A stretch of DNA of 7,519 bases from Clostridium sp. UBA4108 (GTDB taxonomy: Bacteria > Bacillota > Clostridia > Clostridiales > Clostridiaceae). Shown here piece by piece: positions 4,937 through 7,519 of this stretch. Where the stretch lies: NCBI GenBank assembly GCA_002381695.1, contig DFXM01000054.1:1-7519 (forward strand). Direction: 5' to 3'. The translations under genes were made by a program, and so were the position numbers. The notes beneath the pieces were generated by a model. That model was not told where the DNA came from and did no database searches. It was given only the letters and a program-made list of their open reading frames with translations. Position 1 is the first letter of the stretch; each line of letters opens with the position of its first letter.

Positions 4937-7280
4937 TTGTATCACACCTTTCTTTAGAAGGAAGTATAATTATGAAGGTTGTCCCATTTCTGTATTTACT
5001 TTTCACTTTAATTTCTCCACCATGGTTTTCAATTTCTCTTTTGACAATCCATAGTCCTAGCCCTGTGCCTTTACCAGTTCCTTTTGTAGTAAAGAAAGGT
5101 TCAAATATTTTTCCAAGATTCTCCGCTGGTATTCCTAAACCAGTATCAGAAAAACATATTTCTATTTTATTATTATTTAAATTTTTACCGGTAATGTCTA
5201 ACATTCCACCTTTAGGCATTGCCTGAACAGAATTAGTGATAAGATTTAAAAATACATGCTTTATAGAACTAGATTTACCCAATATATATAATGGATCTCT
5301 GGGTAAATTTATAATTACATTGGTATTTCCTTTAATAATAGATCTTCTTTCTAAAAGTAGTATTTGATTGAGAAGACTTCTAACGTCTATCTTCTCTATC
5401 TTTTCATTTGAAGGACGAGAGAAATCAAGAAGATTATAAATAATTTTTTCAGATCTTATAATGCTAGCTTCTATTTCCTCAATAGCTTCTTTAGCTATTT
5501 CATCTTTATGATTTGCTTCATAAGAATTAAGTAGATATGTTGCACCTTTTATTACAGCTAATGGGTTTTTTAATTCATGGGTAATTCCAGCAGCCATTTG
5601 ACCAATTGCAGCCATTTTTTCAGCTTGAATAAGTTCTTTTTCAAGCATAATCTGCTCTGTTACTCTTCTACTATGTATAACTATTTCTTCAATTCCACCT
5701 AAGTTATCATATACAGGAAACGACCAAAGATGATATATTTCCGATCCTCTTAAGGTTTCACTTTTATGCTCATTTTTAGTCTCTAATGTATTTGTGATAG
5801 GACAGTCTTCACAAGGACAATCTGTATTATTAAAGACTTGATAGCAAAATATACCTATAACATTATCACTTTTAAAATTTCTTCTAGCTATATTTAAACC
5901 TTGTTCATTAATTCTTTTAATCTGATAATTTGGTCCTAGAATCATCATTATTCCGCTAAAACTATTGAAAACAGTTTCTAACTGATTCTTATTTCTAATT
6001 ATATTCTCCGTATATTTTTCAATTTTAAGGCTCATTGTATTGAAGGATTCGGCTAAGATACCTATTTCATCATTAGAAGTTATCTGTACAGTTTCTCCAA
6101 ATTTTCCACTGGATATTTTTTTGGCATCTTGAGTAAGTCTCAAAATAGGATTTGTTATTTTTAAAGAAAGATGAACTCCCATGAGTAGAAGCATAAAAAT
6201 AATCAGTATTATAGCCAACCAAAATTGTGATGCCAATCTTTTGAAACCAACTACGTAGTCATCTTTATTAACCTCTATGCCTAAACTCCATCCTAAATTA
6301 TTAATTGGTTCAAAAGAAACAATATTTTTATCTGATCCTTTATTATATGAGAGAAGTCCATTTTTCCCATGTACCATAGTTGATAATATTTTTTCATAAT
6401 TTTCACTAATTTCTTGTTGAAAAATATTAGTGTTGAGTAACTCACCTTGTACTTGGGTTGTTCTCATATATTTTGGATGATAAATGACACTACCTTCCTT
6501 ATCTATTATGAAAGCAAAGCCTGAATCTCCTAAACTGAAATCTGCCAGTGTTTTTTTTATATTATTTAAAGAAACATCTATGCATACAGTTCCTTTAAAG
6601 ACTCCATTCACATGAACGGGATAGGCACAAGTAATTACCCACCCATTTCCACCATAATCATAATATGGTTTAGTCCATACTGCATTGGCTTTAGTGCCAC
6701 TCTCTTGTGCTACTAAAGTATAAAAAGGATCTTTTCTTTGATCATGATCTGGGTCAAAGGTCAAATTAGATAAATAAGGATATACTCTAATAAAACCATT
6801 GTTTGAAACCATATAGATATATTCTACAGAAGAGTTACTTTTTTTTATGTTACTGAAAATATTATCTAATTTTTCTGTATTAATAAGATCACTTATTACT
6901 TCTTCTGTGAATTTAATATTATTAGGAACATATACATTTGACGTGCTAGTTAAAGAAGTTTCTTTATTTATTTGTCTTTCTAATACTCCTCTATTATCTA
7001 GAACGTAGTGTTTAGGAAGAGATTTTCCACTTTGATCTTCACTTAAGATATATTCAGTCCATTGAGATAAATTTTCTACTTCTCTTTCTACTTGATTTAA
7101 TTCCTTCAAAATAACATCTGCTTTTTCCTTAGCAAGTGCACTTAAATTTTCTTTCATATTTTTATCTTCCATAGCTCTGCTCTCTTGAACAAAGAAAAGA
7201 GTAAATAGTGTAAAAGGTACTATACATATGAGAATAAAAAAACTTATTATTTTAGTAACTAAAGATTTTCTCATAATCAT
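4929..7280 (-). CDS. Membrane sensor histidine kinase (dCache-HAMP-PAS-HisKA-HATPase_c)
   Basis: Sensor of the two-component pair, 783 aa. TM1 is about 10-31. A large extracellular dCache-type domain (about 35-345) includes YIYMVSNNGFIRVYP (154-168), WTKPYYDYGGNGWVITCAYPV (202-222) and GTVCIDVS (230-237). TM2 is about 352-373, HAMP about 374-428 (TNPI, NDEIG), and PAS about 432-545 with a cysteine cluster C479, C488, C490, C493. HisKA follows, with phosphorylated H568 in GITHELKNP. HATPase_c has the N box (N679, N683), the G1 box DTGLGI (712-717), the F box FEPFFTTK and the G2 box GTGLGL. All kinase motifs are intact. It should sense an extracellular small molecule and phosphorylate D56 of the regulator. 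Two ATGs lie 6 bases apart (7278-7280 and 7272-7274); AAAGGAGTG upstream could serve either. First gene of the operon. Confidence 0.94.
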   Translation of the reverse strand: MIMRKSLVTKIISFFILICIVPFTLFTLFFVQESRAMEDKNMKENLSALAKEKADVILKELNQVEREVENLSQWTEYILSEDQSGKSLPKHYVLDNRGVLERQINKETSLTSTSNVYVPNNIKFTEEVISDLINTEKLDNIFSNIKKSNSSVEYIYMVSNNGFIRVYPYLSNLTFDPDHDQRKDPFYTLVAQESGTKANAVWTKPYYDYGGNGWVITCAYPVHVNGVFKGTVCIDVSLNNIKKTLADFSLGDSGFAFIIDKEGSVIYHPKYMRTTQVQGELLNTNIFQQEISENYEKILSTMVHGKNGLLSYNKGSDKNIVSFEPINNLGWSLGIEVNKDDYVVGFKRLASQFWLAIILIIFMLLLMGVHLSLKITNPILRLTQDAKKISSGKFGETVQITSNDEIGILAESFNTMSLKIEKYTENIIRNKNQLETVFNSFSGIMMILGPNYQIKRINEQGLNIARRNFKSDNVIGIFCYQVFNNTDCPCEDCPITNTLETKNEHKSETLRGSEIYHLWSFPVYDNLGGIEEIVIHSRRVTEQIMLEKELIQAEKMAAIGQMAAGITHELKNPLAVIKGATYLLNSYEANHKDEIAKEAIEEIEASIIRSEKIIYNLLDFSRPSNEKIEKIDVRSLLNQILLLERRSIIKGNTNVIINLPRDPLYILGKSSSIKHVFLNLITNSVQAMPKGGMLDITGKNLNNNKIEICFSDTGLGIPAENLGKIFEPFFTTKGTGKGTGLGLWIVKREIENHGGEIKVKSKYRNGTTFIIILPSKERCDTNE
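4945..4953 (-). promoter_or_regulatory. Ribosome binding site deciding the regulator start
   Basis: The minus strand reads AGAAAGGTG, complementary to the 16S 3' end apart from small gaps, and ends 8 bases before the ATG at 4934-4936. The upstream GTG (4943-4945) overlaps this site, so it cannot use it as its own RBS. The site lies inside the kinase's last codons. Confidence 0.7.
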
Positions 7281-7302
7281 TACACTCCTTTATTTTGTAC
7301 TT

Positions 7303-7429
7303 ATAGAAGTATAAAACGATTATAGCATATAGTAATAAAGAAGTGTTTACTTTATCAAGGGATGTAAATAGTAAGATATATTAGAAGCATATTACATATA
7401 CTATTCCGTGTGTATCAATAGAAGTATAA
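7303..7429. repeat. 12-base direct repeat flanking the kinase promoter
   Basis: ATAGAAGTATAA occurs at 7303-7314, between the -10 box and the start codon, and again at 7418-7429, upstream of the promoter. The first copy is part of a small palindrome TACTT-ATAG-AAGTA (7298-7311). It might be a paired operator, but in DNA this AT-rich chance is a real alternative. Confidence 0.3.
7319..7358 (-). promoter_or_regulatory. Probable sigma-A promoter region of the kinase/regulator operon
   Basis: On the minus strand TGCTATAAT (7319-7327) is a perfect extended -10 box, 38 bases upstream of the kinase ATG; its -35 region at 17-bp spacing is weak. An overlapping alternative is TTGATA (7353-7358), 18 bases, TACTAT (7329-7334). 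Either would give a housekeeping-type promoter, consistent with constant low expression of the sensor. I see no sigma-54 box here. Confidence 0.55.
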
Positions 7430-7519
7430 GCAAGTATTTTTTAGCATAATATCATAAAATGGATATAATCTTAGAAAATGATTAATTATAGTAAATCACC
7501 AGTGAATAATTATGTTAAT

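Noticed and set aside
4943..4945. GTG as start of the response regulator
   Set aside because: It lies within the Shine-Dalgarno sequence that serves the ATG at 4934-4936 and has no properly spaced site of its own.
7400..7417. GTATCA upstream of the kinase gene as an autoregulatory enhancer
   Set aside because: The expected partner half-site TGATAC is absent (ACTATT instead), so there is no palindrome and no case for autoregulation.

Overview
The window looks like the chromosome of a low-GC, anaerobic-type Firmicute, most likely Clostridium or a close relative. The evidence is very AT-rich DNA, strong AGGAGG-type ribosome binding sites, a 117-nt Gram-positive 5S rRNA followed by tRNAs with encoded CCA, and an NtrC-type regulator with a sigma-54 promoter, a common pairing in amino-acid-fermenting clostridia. 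The species cannot be fixed from the sequence.

Left end (1-321, + strand): the tail of a ribosomal RNA operon. It holds 5S rRNA, a tRNA with anticodon CAU (elongator Met, or possibly Ile2), tRNA-Ala(UGC) and a strong intrinsic terminator. About 250 bases without a recognisable gene follow. They hold only an imperfect inverted repeat, and then the terminator of the convergent minus-strand operon.

The rest (about 569-7519) is all minus strand and reads right to left as two operons. The first encodes a membrane sensor histidine kinase (dCache-HAMP-PAS-HisKA-HATPase, 783 aa) and, overlapping it by 8 bases, an NtrC-family response regulator (receiver, AAA+ with GAFTGA, Fis-type HTH). It ends in an intrinsic terminator. 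The second encodes a cytoplasmic M28 zinc peptidase with a PA domain, and 28 bases later an APC-superfamily permease with a TTG start.

The 238-base gap between the operons is the most informative stretch. Just past the terminator of the kinase/regulator operon, on the same strand, is a textbook sigma-54 promoter, TTGGCATAATATTTGCT (GG-N10-GC). About 75 bases upstream of it is a perfect 7-4-7 palindrome, TGATACC-TTAG-GGTATCA, and a degraded copy lies at the regulator's stop codon. The regulator keeps GAFTGA, the motif that contacts sigma-54. The simplest reading is a self-contained circuit: an extracellular small molecule is sensed by the dCache kinase, the regulator is phosphorylated and binds the palindromes, sigma-54 RNA polymerase is activated, and the permease and peptidase are made to import and hydrolyse the compound or a relative of it. 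The ligand is unknown. The dCache pocket keeps several residues of the amino-acid/amine-binding type but appears to have Asp where the carboxylate-binding Arg would be, and the permease resembles PuuP/PlaP-type amine importers, so an amine-bearing ligand is a reasonable guess. The right-hand 239 bases (7281-7519) carry the kinase operon's probable promoter and no gene.
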